Below, one piece after another: positions 1 to 6,808 of a DNA stretch of 13,600 nucleotides. The notes below the pieces were generated by a model. It saw nothing but the letters and a program-made list of their open reading frames with translations, did no database searches and was not told where the DNA came from. Position 1 is the first letter of the stretch; the number at the start of each line of letters is the position of its first letter. This DNA is from Chloroflexota bacterium. GTDB lineage: Bacteria > Chloroflexota > Anaerolineae > Promineifilales > Promineifilaceae. Both the position numbers and the translations under genes were made by a program. The DNA lies in NCBI GenBank assembly GCA_024640485.1, contig JAHEEY010000070.1:1-13600 (forward strand), in the 5' to 3' direction.

Positions 1-10
1 GGGAGCTGAG

Positions 11-59
11 CCGAGGTGATAGCCAGGTACATGAACCTGGCCGTCACCTCGGTTTTTTT
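11..59 (+). terminator. Rho-independent terminator of an upstream plus-strand gene
   Basis: A perfect 9-bp outer stem (CCGAGGTGA at 11-19 with TCACCTCGG at 44-52) encloses a second 7-bp stem (22-28 with 35-41) and a 6-nt loop. Seven T residues follow at 53-59. The T tract lies only on the plus-strand side, so it terminates transcription coming from the left, from a gene outside the window. It offers no U tract to the leftward operon that ends at 150. Confidence 0.9.
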
Positions 60-60
60 G

Positions 61-149
61 GATGGAGCGGGCCGTTGCGCCGCACGATAGCGTTTATCCA
101 ATATGCCCAAGAGGTGGCCCGGGGAGAGCGGCCTCGCCGGTTAACGCGC
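61..149. other. Convergent intergenic spacer, no gene seen
   Basis: This 89-bp stretch separates the plus-strand terminator from the stop codon of the last leftward gene. I see no credible coding frame with a ribosome site and no hairpin plus U tract for the leftward operon, so that operon may end farther left or by Rho. Confidence 0.6.
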
Positions 150-1235
150 TTATGCCAGGGTGCCGTCCCGGTTGATCTTAGTGACTTCGGGCGACCCTTC
201 GAATGCAACCGCTGTCAGCCAGGCAGTCATCGTCGCTCCCGGCCCCAGCTGGCGGCTGGTGCCATTGGCAACTGCCGCGTTTAGGCCGCTGCATGGGTAG
301 CTGCTCCACGGCTCTATGCCCATGCCGTAAGTCCTGCCGTACCAGGGATAGCCCAGACCGCCGCCCAGCGCCTGCCACATCCAAACATAGCGGAACACCT
401 CCGCATCCCATGCCAGGCCGAATCCTACCCCCTTGTCGCCGTTCTGAACCGATATCCAGCCGTCCTTGAAACCATAGAGGTAGCAGTTGTCCATCGTCCG
501 GATGTTCTTTGGCGGCATTTGGCGCAGATCCATCGGCTTCCCATCCCGATCCTTAATGATCGGCCATTGGCCCTTCTGGTGCAGCCCCATGCGGTGATCG
601 GGGCCGTCTTCGTCGTCAAATATCTCTACGGTGCAGTCCGGCGCCGAGATGACGCAGGAAGCATCCAGGAACGGTTCTCCAACCACCGGATGGTGCCCCC
701 ACATGAAATCGACCGGCTCGTGCCCCTCGTTGGTGACCTGCTCCTCGATGAATAGTGCCGGTACGCCCAGTTTCAGGGTAAGGGTCTTTTGCAGCAGAAA
801 AGGGGTGCGGTAGGTACGCACCCAAAGTGCCACCGACACCTGCTCCGGGCGATCCTCTAATATCCGGTATTCCCAGGGGACGTTGATTGTTTCGGCAAAG
901 AATCCCAATGTCGACCCTTTGTACTCCGCCTTCGGGCCGCCGTTGGGCAGTACTTCGAACCAGCCGCCGGACCAGCGGTCGAAGAAGGAGCTGTTCTGAT
1001 CACCGCCGGCAGGTACGAAATGGGTGTGATCCCCCAGCCGGTTGGGCGCCCGCCACAAGAAATCGACGTCCAGCGGTTTATACAGGAATTGGACGATCTC
1101 AGACCCTTTGTCCAGCAGCACCACGATCTGCAGCTGCTCGTTCTGCAGCAGCAGTGCCCGGTAGCCGCTCCACTGAATCTGATCATTGATCCGGCAGCCG
1201 TAATGGCGTTGGGGATTAGGGATATCGAACATCAT
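150..1235 (-). CDS. Aldose 1-epimerase/galactose-mutarotase-like protein (DUF4432-type)
   Basis: This 361-residue protein has the look of the galactose-mutarotase-like beta-sandwich fold, which interconverts sugar anomers or binds sugars in the cytoplasm. Visible landmarks are HFVPAGGDQ near residues 72-80, MWGHHP at 178-183 (His181/His182) and GIEPWSS with Glu308. The His pair and the late Glu are the kind of residues used as acid/base pair in aldose epimerases. No signal peptide is present. It is the last gene of the leftward operon and overlaps the kinase gene by 20 bp. Two ATGs are adjacent (1235 and 1232). AGGAG at 1240-1244 is 4 nt from the first and 7 nt from the second, so the second may be the real start. 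The likely role is presenting the correct anomer to the dehydrogenases or kinase. Fold assignment is fairly secure; substrate is unknown. Confidence 0.75.
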   Translation of the reverse strand: MMFDIPNPQRHYGCRINDQIQWSGYRALLLQNEQLQIVVLLDKGSEIVQFLYKPLDVDFLWRAPNRLGDHTHFVPAGGDQNSSFFDRWSGGWFEVLPNGGPKAEYKGSTLGFFAETINVPWEYRILEDRPEQVSVALWVRTYRTPFLLQKTLTLKLGVPALFIEEQVTNEGHEPVDFMWGHHPVVGEPFLDASCVISAPDCTVEIFDDEDGPDHRMGLHQKGQWPIIKDRDGKPMDLRQMPPKNIRTMDNCYLYGFKDGWISVQNGDKGVGFGLAWDAEVFRYVWMWQALGGGLGYPWYGRTYGMGIEPWSSYPCSGLNAAVANGTSRQLGPGATMTAWLTAVAFEGSPEVTKINRDGTLA

Positions 1236-2292
1236 CTCTCTCCTGTGCGTCAGTCGACATCTGGGCCAGCAGCTGGGTCACCGGCGCCGAAAGCACCGCC
1301 CCGATCTCAGCGGCAAAAGGACGCAGAGCCAGCCGGTTCAAATCCGGGTTGATGGTGTGGGGGGATCGGACTTTGAATGCCGCCGCCAGGTTGGCCAATT
1401 CCTGGGCATGCTGCATATCCAGTCCGCTCACCAGTCCGGCGATCATCGCTGCCAGATGGGCGTCTCCGGCGCCGGCGCTGCTGACCAGCTTCACCTGGAA
1501 TGCCGGCAGATATCGCAAGGTAGTGCCGTCCCAGGAATAGCTCCCCTGGCTGCCGGCAGTGATCGATACCAGCATATTCGGCTTCAGCTGCCGCAGCCGT
1601 TCGATTGCCCCTCGGGCGATCCGTTCTGGGTTGCTGCCGCTGTCACTGTCAGCCAATGCCGCCGCTTCGTCCAGGTTGAGGGCCAACAGGTCTGCCATCC
1701 GCAGCATCGGTTCCGCCTGCGGGGCGCAGCATTCCTCGCTGGTCAACGAAAGGGCTCGCCACATGCGGTGCTGGGTGCCAAGCTCAAGCAGCCGCATCCG
1801 GGCGTCCAACGGGACTTCCGGCGCCGCCAGGACAACCCCTTTGCCAGCCAACCGCTGGAATTCTGGTGCCGCCGTTGCCACGAACTCACCGTCAACCAGG
1901 GAATTGGCGGAATCGTCGGTGCTCATGTTGCCGCCGCTGCCGTCAGGATAGACGAAACAGAAGGAATAGAGGGTCTGGGCGCCGTGCACTAGATTGACAT
2001 AACGGGTGTCGAGACCCGCTTCCACCATCTCCAGCAATAGGTCACGACCAGCGCTGTCGTCGCCCACTTTGCCGATCAGAACCGCTTCAAAACCCGCTCC
2101 CATCAGCTGCTTGACGGTATGGGCGATGATGTGCAGCTTGCAGTAGTCGCGCTGATCCAGGAAGTGCCCACCACGGCTTTCTTCGCGGCCCAGGGTATGG
2201 TCGCCGCTCAGCGCGAAAAAGGCGCCGGAGCCAATACCGCCGGCGCCGATCAATCCCCGGCAGCCTGCCGGTGGTGCGTTTAGTTGAGACAT
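1216..2292 (-). CDS. PfkB-family carbohydrate kinase
   Basis: This 358-residue protein of the ribokinase/PfkB family transfers phosphate from ATP to a sugar or sugar phosphate. The C-terminal signature is SAGAGDAHLA, with the anion-hole GAGD at 274-277 and the presumed catalytic base Asp277. An NxxE motif (NLDE, 206-209) that helps bind Mg-phosphate is present, as is KVGDDSAG at 75-82. The usual DTxGAGD is changed to SSAGAGD. The first 60 residues are unusual: a GLIGAGGIGSG segment, then HTLGREESR and a Cys/His-rich RDYCKLHIIAH, in place of a standard PfkB opening. The gene lies 15 bp after the NagB-like gene, with AGAGGAA upstream of its ATG. PfkB kinases in amino-sugar operons phosphorylate tagatose-6-P or fructosamines, which would fit here, but specificity cannot be read from sequence. 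Confidence 0.85.
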   Translation of the reverse strand: MSQLNAPPAGCRGLIGAGGIGSGAFFALSGDHTLGREESRGGHFLDQRDYCKLHIIAHTVKQLMGAGFEAVLIGKVGDDSAGRDLLLEMVEAGLDTRYVNLVHGAQTLYSFCFVYPDGSGGNMSTDDSANSLVDGEFVATAAPEFQRLAGKGVVLAAPEVPLDARMRLLELGTQHRMWRALSLTSEECCAPQAEPMLRMADLLALNLDEAAALADSDSGSNPERIARGAIERLRQLKPNMLVSITAGSQGSYSWDGTTLRYLPAFQVKLVSSAGAGDAHLAAMIAGLVSGLDMQHAQELANLAAAFKVRSPHTINPDLNRLALRPFAAEIGAVLSAPVTQLLAQMSTDAQERDDVRYP

Positions 2293-2307
2293 CGCTTTCT
2301 TCCTCTG

Positions 2308-3195
2308 CTACGCCAGCCCTAGGTCCCACTCCGGATGCTCGCCAATTGGGTGACGGGCAGTGGCTTCAGTGGCGGTGAACAAGGCGTCAGGGTGCGCTTG
2401 GAGCAGGGTCATCGGGTATTCCACGGTCATCGGTCCAAACAGTGCTACCCGCAGCGCCGTCTGTTTCCAGGCGCCGGTGTCGCTGAACAGCCGGACTTTC
2501 CGGGCCGACAAACACTCTTTCATACCCAGGGTGACCGACATCGGCGGCACGAACTGGTAGGCTGTGCCAAAGGTCCGCTGCGCCAGGGCGATGATGGTAT
2601 CGATATTGTTATCCTGCACCCGGATGGTTGAATTACGCAGATCGTCCAATGAGAGCTGGTTGAAGGGATGGCGCCGGGTCTGGTTGTAGGCCACATGGCC
2701 GTCCTGCCCCCAACCGCCGTAGGTGATATCAATGGGGGCCGCCCATATCTTCTCTTTCACCGCTTCGATGTTCTTGCCGGTCAGCCAATGCCGGTTCTCT
2801 TCAGGGACGGCCAATTCCGGGTCTACCGGATTGTAAAAGCTTCGTTCCATGTCGCCCCGGAAGCTGTAAGGGTGATTGCGGGGCAGCTCTTCTCCCTGCC
2901 AATCCAGGCATTCATCCATATGGAACACTTCCAGCCTGGACAAGTTCACCCGTTCCTGGTTCACCAGCCTGGTGAACGGTCCGTACCAGCAAGCCGGGCC
3001 GCAGGGGATGATCGCCCGGGTGGCTTCTCCGTTGGCGTTGTGGGATTGGATTTCGTCCACCAGCTCACGAGCCATCATCTGGCCCATCTCTTCTGAATCA
3101 GCGCAGAGCCGGAAGGGGGCTCTCAGTTCGGGGTGCGCCGCCATCTGGTCGTAGGGGATCTGGCACCATTGGTATAGTTCTTGAGGTGTGATCAT
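2308..3195 (-). CDS. Glucosamine-6-phosphate deaminase/isomerase-like protein (NagB family)
   Basis: This 295-residue protein belongs to the NagB/6-phosphogluconolactonase superfamily, whose NagB members convert glucosamine-6-P to fructose-6-P and ammonia. The HMDE motif (Asp94) matches the NagB LDE with its proton-shuttling Asp. GGWGQDGHVAYN at 160-171 matches the GGxGxDGHIAFN loop, giving Asp165 and His167. The next residue, a catalytic Glu in E. coli NagB (FNEP), is Gln172 here (YNQT). Arg192 and the GAWKQTALR segment at 241-249 correspond to phosphate-binding positions. It is about 30 residues longer than classical NagB, mostly at the N-terminus. It starts 9 bp after the GH4 stop with only a weak AGG, so translation is probably coupled. 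The Glu-to-Gln change makes a paralogue with altered substrate or reaction plausible. Confidence 0.75.
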   Translation of the reverse strand: MITPQELYQWCQIPYDQMAAHPELRAPFRLCADSEEMGQMMARELVDEIQSHNANGEATRAIIPCGPACWYGPFTRLVNQERVNLSRLEVFHMDECLDWQGEELPRNHPYSFRGDMERSFYNPVDPELAVPEENRHWLTGKNIEAVKEKIWAAPIDITYGGWGQDGHVAYNQTRRHPFNQLSLDDLRNSTIRVQDNNIDTIIALAQRTFGTAYQFVPPMSVTLGMKECLSARKVRLFSDTGAWKQTALRVALFGPMTVEYPMTLLQAHPDALFTATEATARHPIGEHPEWDLGLA

Positions 3196-3204
3196 GTGTG
3201 ATAC

Positions 3205-4539
3205 CTATTTCTGGAACATCGGCAGCCAATGGGCCTGCGCCGCCAGCATTTCGCCGACCATTTCGTGGATTTTGGGCAAGGTGCAGACGGCAGCGGTCAG
3301 CGGGTCCAGCTGCACGGCGTGGTAAACCGCATCTACATCGCCCGACAGCGCCGCATCCACCATCAGCTCCTGCACATTGATGCTGGCCCGGTTTAGCGCC
3401 GCCAGCTGTGTGGGGTAGTGATCCACATGGGTCGGCTGCACCCCGTTGGCATCGACCAAACAGGGGACTTCCACACAGCATCCCTGGGGCAGATTATCGA
3501 TCAATCCCCGGTTGGGGACGTTGCCGTTGACCCGGATCGGCTGGTTGGTCTCGATCGCTTCGATGATGCGGGCGCAGTATTCGTTGGATCGGCTGGTGGG
3601 CAGATCTTCACTGCCGTCGATCATCGCCTGGAACTCTTCCACGGCATAATCCTGATACGCCCGCTGTTTGCGCAGATAACCGCCGGTACGTCCGTTGTCG
3701 AACCATTCGTTGCCAGGGGCGGTGAAGCGGGGGACCAGCTCCTCGTTGACCAGCTGCGGGGTGCGCCGGAAATAAGGGTAATATTCGCTGGCGTGGCCGC
3801 TGGACTCGGTAACGAAGTAGCCGAAATAGTTCATCAGGTCAATCCGCACCGGCTCGGCTCCGGCGACCTCTGGACGCGATGTCGCTTGGCGGATGCGAGG
3901 ATACAGGTCGATCCCTTTGTGCTTGAACTCCAAGAAGAACGCCTGGTGGTTGATGCCGGCGCATTTGAAGGTCAGTTCATCATAAGGGACATCGATCCAT
4001 TCGGCCAACATCTCGCTGGTACCCTGGACACTGTGGCACAGCCCTACGTGGGGCCGTCCAGTGGCCCGGTCTACTGCCATGCAGTTCATCGCCATCGGAT
4101 TGACGTAGTTGAGCAGCAAGGCATCGGGGGCAACCTCGTCCATGTTGCGGCATATTTCTTGCAGCACTGGAAAGGTGCGCAGCGCTCTGAAAATCCCGCC
4201 CGGCCCTAGGGTATCGCCGATGCATTGATCGACACCATATTTCAGCGGAATTTCGATATCCAGGCCGTGGCCGGTCAAACCGCCCTGTTGGAAGGTGGTG
4301 ATCACATAGCTGCTGCCGGCGATCGACTGGCGCTGGTCAGTGGTGGCAATTACTTTGGCTGGCAGCTGCCGGTGATCGATAATCGCCTGCACCACCTTTC
4401 GAGACAGCTCCAAACGGCCGGGATCGATGTCCATCAAAACGATGGTGGCGTCCTGAAGAGCCGGGGTAAGCAAGAAATCGCTGCACAGGTCGCGAGTGAA
4501 GGTCACACTGCCTGAGCCTATCAAGGTAATCTGGGTCAT
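3205..4539 (-). CDS. GH4 family NAD/metal-dependent glycosidase, alpha-galactosidase-like
   Basis: This 444-residue cytoplasmic protein fits glycoside hydrolase family 4 (MelA/AglA group), which uses NAD and usually Mn2+ to oxidise C3, beta-eliminate the aglycone and rehydrate. The N-terminal Rossmann motif is IGSGSVTFT (7-15) with an Asp-rich strand end MDID (36-39). NYVNPMA at 144-150 is the family Asn-Pro motif. The metal-site motif is CHSV (Cys168-Val171), with a partner His in GINH (His198). CHSV is the variant I associate with alpha-galactosidases, whereas phospho-glycosidases carry CN/CD motifs; that favours a non-phosphorylated galactoside-type substrate, consistent with ABC uptake. 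An AAAGGAG site sits 6 nt from the ATG, the best ribosome site in the downstream half of the operon. The family is secure; the sugar specificity is not, since alpha-glucosidase or glucuronidase activity also occurs in GH4. Confidence 0.88.
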   Translation of the reverse strand: MTQITLIGSGSVTFTRDLCSDFLLTPALQDATIVLMDIDPGRLELSRKVVQAIIDHRQLPAKVIATTDQRQSIAGSSYVITTFQQGGLTGHGLDIEIPLKYGVDQCIGDTLGPGGIFRALRTFPVLQEICRNMDEVAPDALLLNYVNPMAMNCMAVDRATGRPHVGLCHSVQGTSEMLAEWIDVPYDELTFKCAGINHQAFFLEFKHKGIDLYPRIRQATSRPEVAGAEPVRIDLMNYFGYFVTESSGHASEYYPYFRRTPQLVNEELVPRFTAPGNEWFDNGRTGGYLRKQRAYQDYAVEEFQAMIDGSEDLPTSRSNEYCARIIEAIETNQPIRVNGNVPNRGLIDNLPQGCCVEVPCLVDANGVQPTHVDHYPTQLAALNRASINVQELMVDAALSGDVDAVYHAVQLDPLTAAVCTLPKIHEMVGEMLAAQAHWLPMFQK

Positions 4540-4554
4540 GGTTCGCTCCTTTAA

Positions 4555-5604
4555 CTATTTCACAGTGCCCCGGGCGGCGACTGGCCAAATCTTTTCCACC
4601 TGGTCGCCCCGGAGGCCGACTAGTTCATCAAAAAGATTGGTGACGACGCAGCAGTGATTGGGGATGATCGTCACCCGTTCGCCGATATCTGGCCTGCTGG
4701 TGCAGGCGGAAAAATCGACATGCCCATGCTCTTCAGACAGCCCGTAAATACGCGCCTCTGGGTATTCTAGAATGAGGCCGTGGCCGTCCAGCCCCAGCAG
4801 GTCAGAGGAGAGGCTTTTGCTGCCGCTGTCCAGGATGCCTCGATTGGCGGTGGGCCGGCTGACCACCGTTGCCAATAGGAAAAAGGCGCAATCATCCAAC
4901 GTCAGCGCCCCTGAGCGCAGGGTGTAGCGATCCCCGAACAGATACATGCCGGCCCGGTGCTCGGTCAGCTCCTGGTGGGTGTGCGCCTGCCACATCTGCG
5001 GCGTGCCCCCGCCGCTGACCCGTTCAATGCCGATCCCGTGGGGCACCAACAGGGCACTGGTTTGCTGCACAAACGGGTCCAGGTTCTCGTTGTTGGGATA
5101 AATCATCAGTCCGCCGAAATGGAGCCAGTGGGCGTCGGTAATCAGCCTCGCCAACAGCTGCGCCTCTTCCGGGCTCTGCACCCCGCACCGTTCGCCGCCG
5201 GTATCGCACTCCACCAGCACCGTCAGCGCAGTTTCCGCCGCTTCTGCCGCGGTCGCTAAACCGTTGATGACCTGTACCGAGTCGGCCGTTACGCTGAGCT
5301 TCACTTGCTTGGCCAGTTTCATCAGCCGGGTCAGCTTGGTCGAACCCAGGATATTGTAGGTAATCAAGATATCCGTGACGCCGCCTGCCGCCATCACTTC
5401 CGCTTCACTCACCTTCTGACAAGTGATCCCGACCGCGCCGGCAGCCAGCTGCATCTGGGCGATTTCCGGGATTTTGTGAGTCTTGATATGGGGGCGATTG
5501 GCGATGGCGTGGGCATCCAGGTAGCGCTGCAGCTTGCGGATATTGTTTTCCATCCGGTCGAGATCAATCACCGCCACCGGGGTGTCTAATTCGTGCTTAT
5601 TCAT
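4555..5604 (-). CDS. PLP- and metal-dependent D-threonine aldolase/D-serine dehydratase-like enzyme
   Basis: I chose the ATG at 5604 (349 residues) because GAGGAG lies just upstream; an in-frame ATG at 5667 would overlap the preceding SDR gene. The N-terminal domain is an alanine-racemase-type barrel with the PLP-lysine motif RPHIKTHK (37-44, Lys41) and the phosphate loop SGGGTP (197-202). The C-terminal domain carries PNHCC, giving His317 and Cys319. In this family, eukaryotic D-serine dehydratase binds zinc through a His-x-Cys pair and D-threonine aldolase binds manganese through His-x-Asp. The pair seen here is the dehydratase type. The expected chemistry is beta-elimination or retro-aldol cleavage of a beta-hydroxy D-amino acid. 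It sits between an SDR/RidA pair and the GH4 gene, which is unusual for a sugar operon and points to an amino-acid moiety in the substrate. Confidence 0.82.
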   Translation of the reverse strand: MNKHELDTPVAVIDLDRMENNIRKLQRYLDAHAIANRPHIKTHKIPEIAQMQLAAGAVGITCQKVSEAEVMAAGGVTDILITYNILGSTKLTRLMKLAKQVKLSVTADSVQVINGLATAAEAAETALTVLVECDTGGERCGVQSPEEAQLLARLITDAHWLHFGGLMIYPNNENLDPFVQQTSALLVPHGIGIERVSGGGTPQMWQAHTHQELTEHRAGMYLFGDRYTLRSGALTLDDCAFFLLATVVSRPTANRGILDSGSKSLSSDLLGLDGHGLILEYPEARIYGLSEEHGHVDFSACTSRPDIGERVTIIPNHCCVVTNLFDELVGLRGDQVEKIWPVAARGTVK

Positions 5605-5641
5605 GGTCTCCTCAGCTCCAAGCTCAGGTATCGGCTGCCCG

Positions 5642-6394
5642 CTAAAATGCCAGCTGCCCGCCGTCAATCACCAATCCTGTCCCATGAATAAAAGAAGCAT
5701 CATCGGATGCCAGGAACGCATAGGCCGCGGCGACCTCTTCCGGCGTGCCCACCCGTTTCAGTGGGATTGATTGATTCGCGAAGGCGGCGACTTCGCTGGG
5801 GTCGTATATCTCTTGTGCCAGGGGGGTTAAGATGTAGCCGGGACAGAGGGCGTTGACCCGGATGCCATGCATGCCCAGCTCTGTGGCCATTGTTTTGGTC
5901 AGCAGCAGGGCGCCGCCTTTGGAGGCGTTGTAATGGGTGTACTGCGCTTCACCGACCAGGCCGTTGGTGGAGGACATGTTGACGATGGCGCCCCCCTTGC
6001 CATGGGCGACCATCCTTCTGGCAACTGCTTGGCCCACCAGAAACATCCCTCGCAAATTCACCGCCAGTATCCGGTCCCAATGTTCCGCGGTGATGTCCAG
6101 GAAATCTTCCTGCCAGGCGATGCCGGCGTTGTTGATTAGAATCTCAATCTGCCCGAGGCTTTGCTCCGCCGCCGCCACCAGATGGGCTACCGACTCTTCC
6201 AGGCTTACATCGCAGGCGACGCCGCTGATGTCGCCTGCCGATGACAGTTCGGCTACCGTCTGATCAACTTCCGTCTGGTCGATCCCACAAATGAAGACGC
6301 GGCACCCTTCTTCCAGAAAGCGTACCGCGGTCGCCTTGCCGATGCCCCGGCTGCCGCCGGAGATCAGCACTCCTCTTCCCTTGAGTCCTCGCAT
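5642..6394 (-). CDS. Short-chain dehydrogenase/reductase (SDR, classical)
   Basis: This 250-residue protein has every classical SDR landmark: the glycine-rich cofactor motif SGGSRGIG (12-19), CDV (61-63), NNAG (88-91), active-site Asn113, Ser141/Ser142 and the YNASK catalytic motif (Tyr155, Lys159), then PGY at 185-187. It should catalyse NAD(P)-linked oxidation or reduction of a sugar, polyol or hydroxy-acid. The end of strand beta-2 reads CGIDQ (36-40), where an Asp usually favours NAD. It begins 8 bp after ridA with only a weak GACGAG ribosome site, so coupled translation is likely. Glucose/gluconate-type dehydrogenases and 3-oxoacyl-ACP reductases share this pattern; the operon context favours a sugar substrate. 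Confidence 0.88.
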   Translation of the reverse strand: MRGLKGRGVLISGGSRGIGKATAVRFLEEGCRVFICGIDQTEVDQTVAELSSAGDISGVACDVSLEESVAHLVAAAEQSLGQIEILINNAGIAWQEDFLDITAEHWDRILAVNLRGMFLVGQAVARRMVAHGKGGAIVNMSSTNGLVGEAQYTHYNASKGGALLLTKTMATELGMHGIRVNALCPGYILTPLAQEIYDPSEVAAFANQSIPLKRVGTPEEVAAAYAFLASDDASFIHGTGLVIDGGQLAF

Positions 6395-6402
6395 CTCGTC
6401 GC

Positions 6403-6783
6403 CTACTCGCCTACATAGGCGATCACGTCGATCTCTACCAGGATGCCCAGCAGCTGGCTGCCGACTGTGGTCCGGGTTGGCTTGGGATCGGGGAAGCGGC
6501 TGGCGTAAACCTGGTTGAACCGCTGGAACATGCCCAGATCGCTCAGGTGAACCGTCGATTTGACCACGTCAGCCATGGTGGCGCCGGCGGCTTCCAGGAT
6601 CGCCTGTACGTTGCTCAGGGTTTGCTCGGTTTGCTCTTCAATAGTATTGCCGACGATGGCGCCGCTGCTTGGGTCCAAAGGCCCTTGTCCGGAGACAAAG
6701 ACGAAATCGCCAACTTTGAGGCCCTGAGAATAGGCCCCTTGGGGTGGGGCGCCAGTTGTGGTTGATATTTGCTGTTTGCTCAT
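6403..6783 (-). CDS. ridA: RidA family enamine/imine deaminase (YjgF/YER057c/UK114)
   Basis: This 126-residue protein matches RidA closely. RidA trimers hydrolyse reactive enamine/imine products of PLP enzymes, such as 2-aminoacrylate, to keto acids and ammonia. The signature PTRTTVG (102-108, Arg104) supplies the substrate-carboxylate Arg; Tyr18, the SGQGPLDP strand (31-38) and LVEIDVIA (115-122, Glu117) are also canonical. The ATG has AGGAG 6 nt upstream. It lies in the same operon as a PLP enzyme of the D-serine dehydratase family two genes downstream, which would produce exactly this kind of enamine, so a direct functional pairing is plausible. Divergent RidA-like proteins are also common in other catabolic operons. 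Confidence 0.92.
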   Translation of the reverse strand: MSKQQISTTTGAPPQGAYSQGLKVGDFVFVSGQGPLDPSSGAIVGNTIEEQTEQTLSNVQAILEAAGATMADVVKSTVHLSDLGMFQRFNQVYASRFPDPKPTRTTVGSQLLGILVEIDVIAYVGE

Positions 6784-6808
6784 TCGACTCTCCTGTCAGG
6801 CTGGTTTA

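Noticed and set aside
1357..1992. Plus-strand open frame (211 codons) opposite the PfkB gene
   Set aside because: Antisense shadow of a gene with intact kinase motifs; the composition is His/Gln-rich and domain-free.
3418..4209. Long plus-strand open frame (263 codons) opposite the GH4 gene
   Set aside because: It lies entirely antisense to a clear GH4 coding sequence, has no recognisable domain, and follows from the GC-rich codon bias of the real gene.
5605..5667. Upstream in-frame ATG extending the PLP enzyme by 21 residues
   Set aside because: The extension overlaps the end of the SDR gene, and the strong GAGGAG site is next to the ATG at 5604, where family homology also begins.
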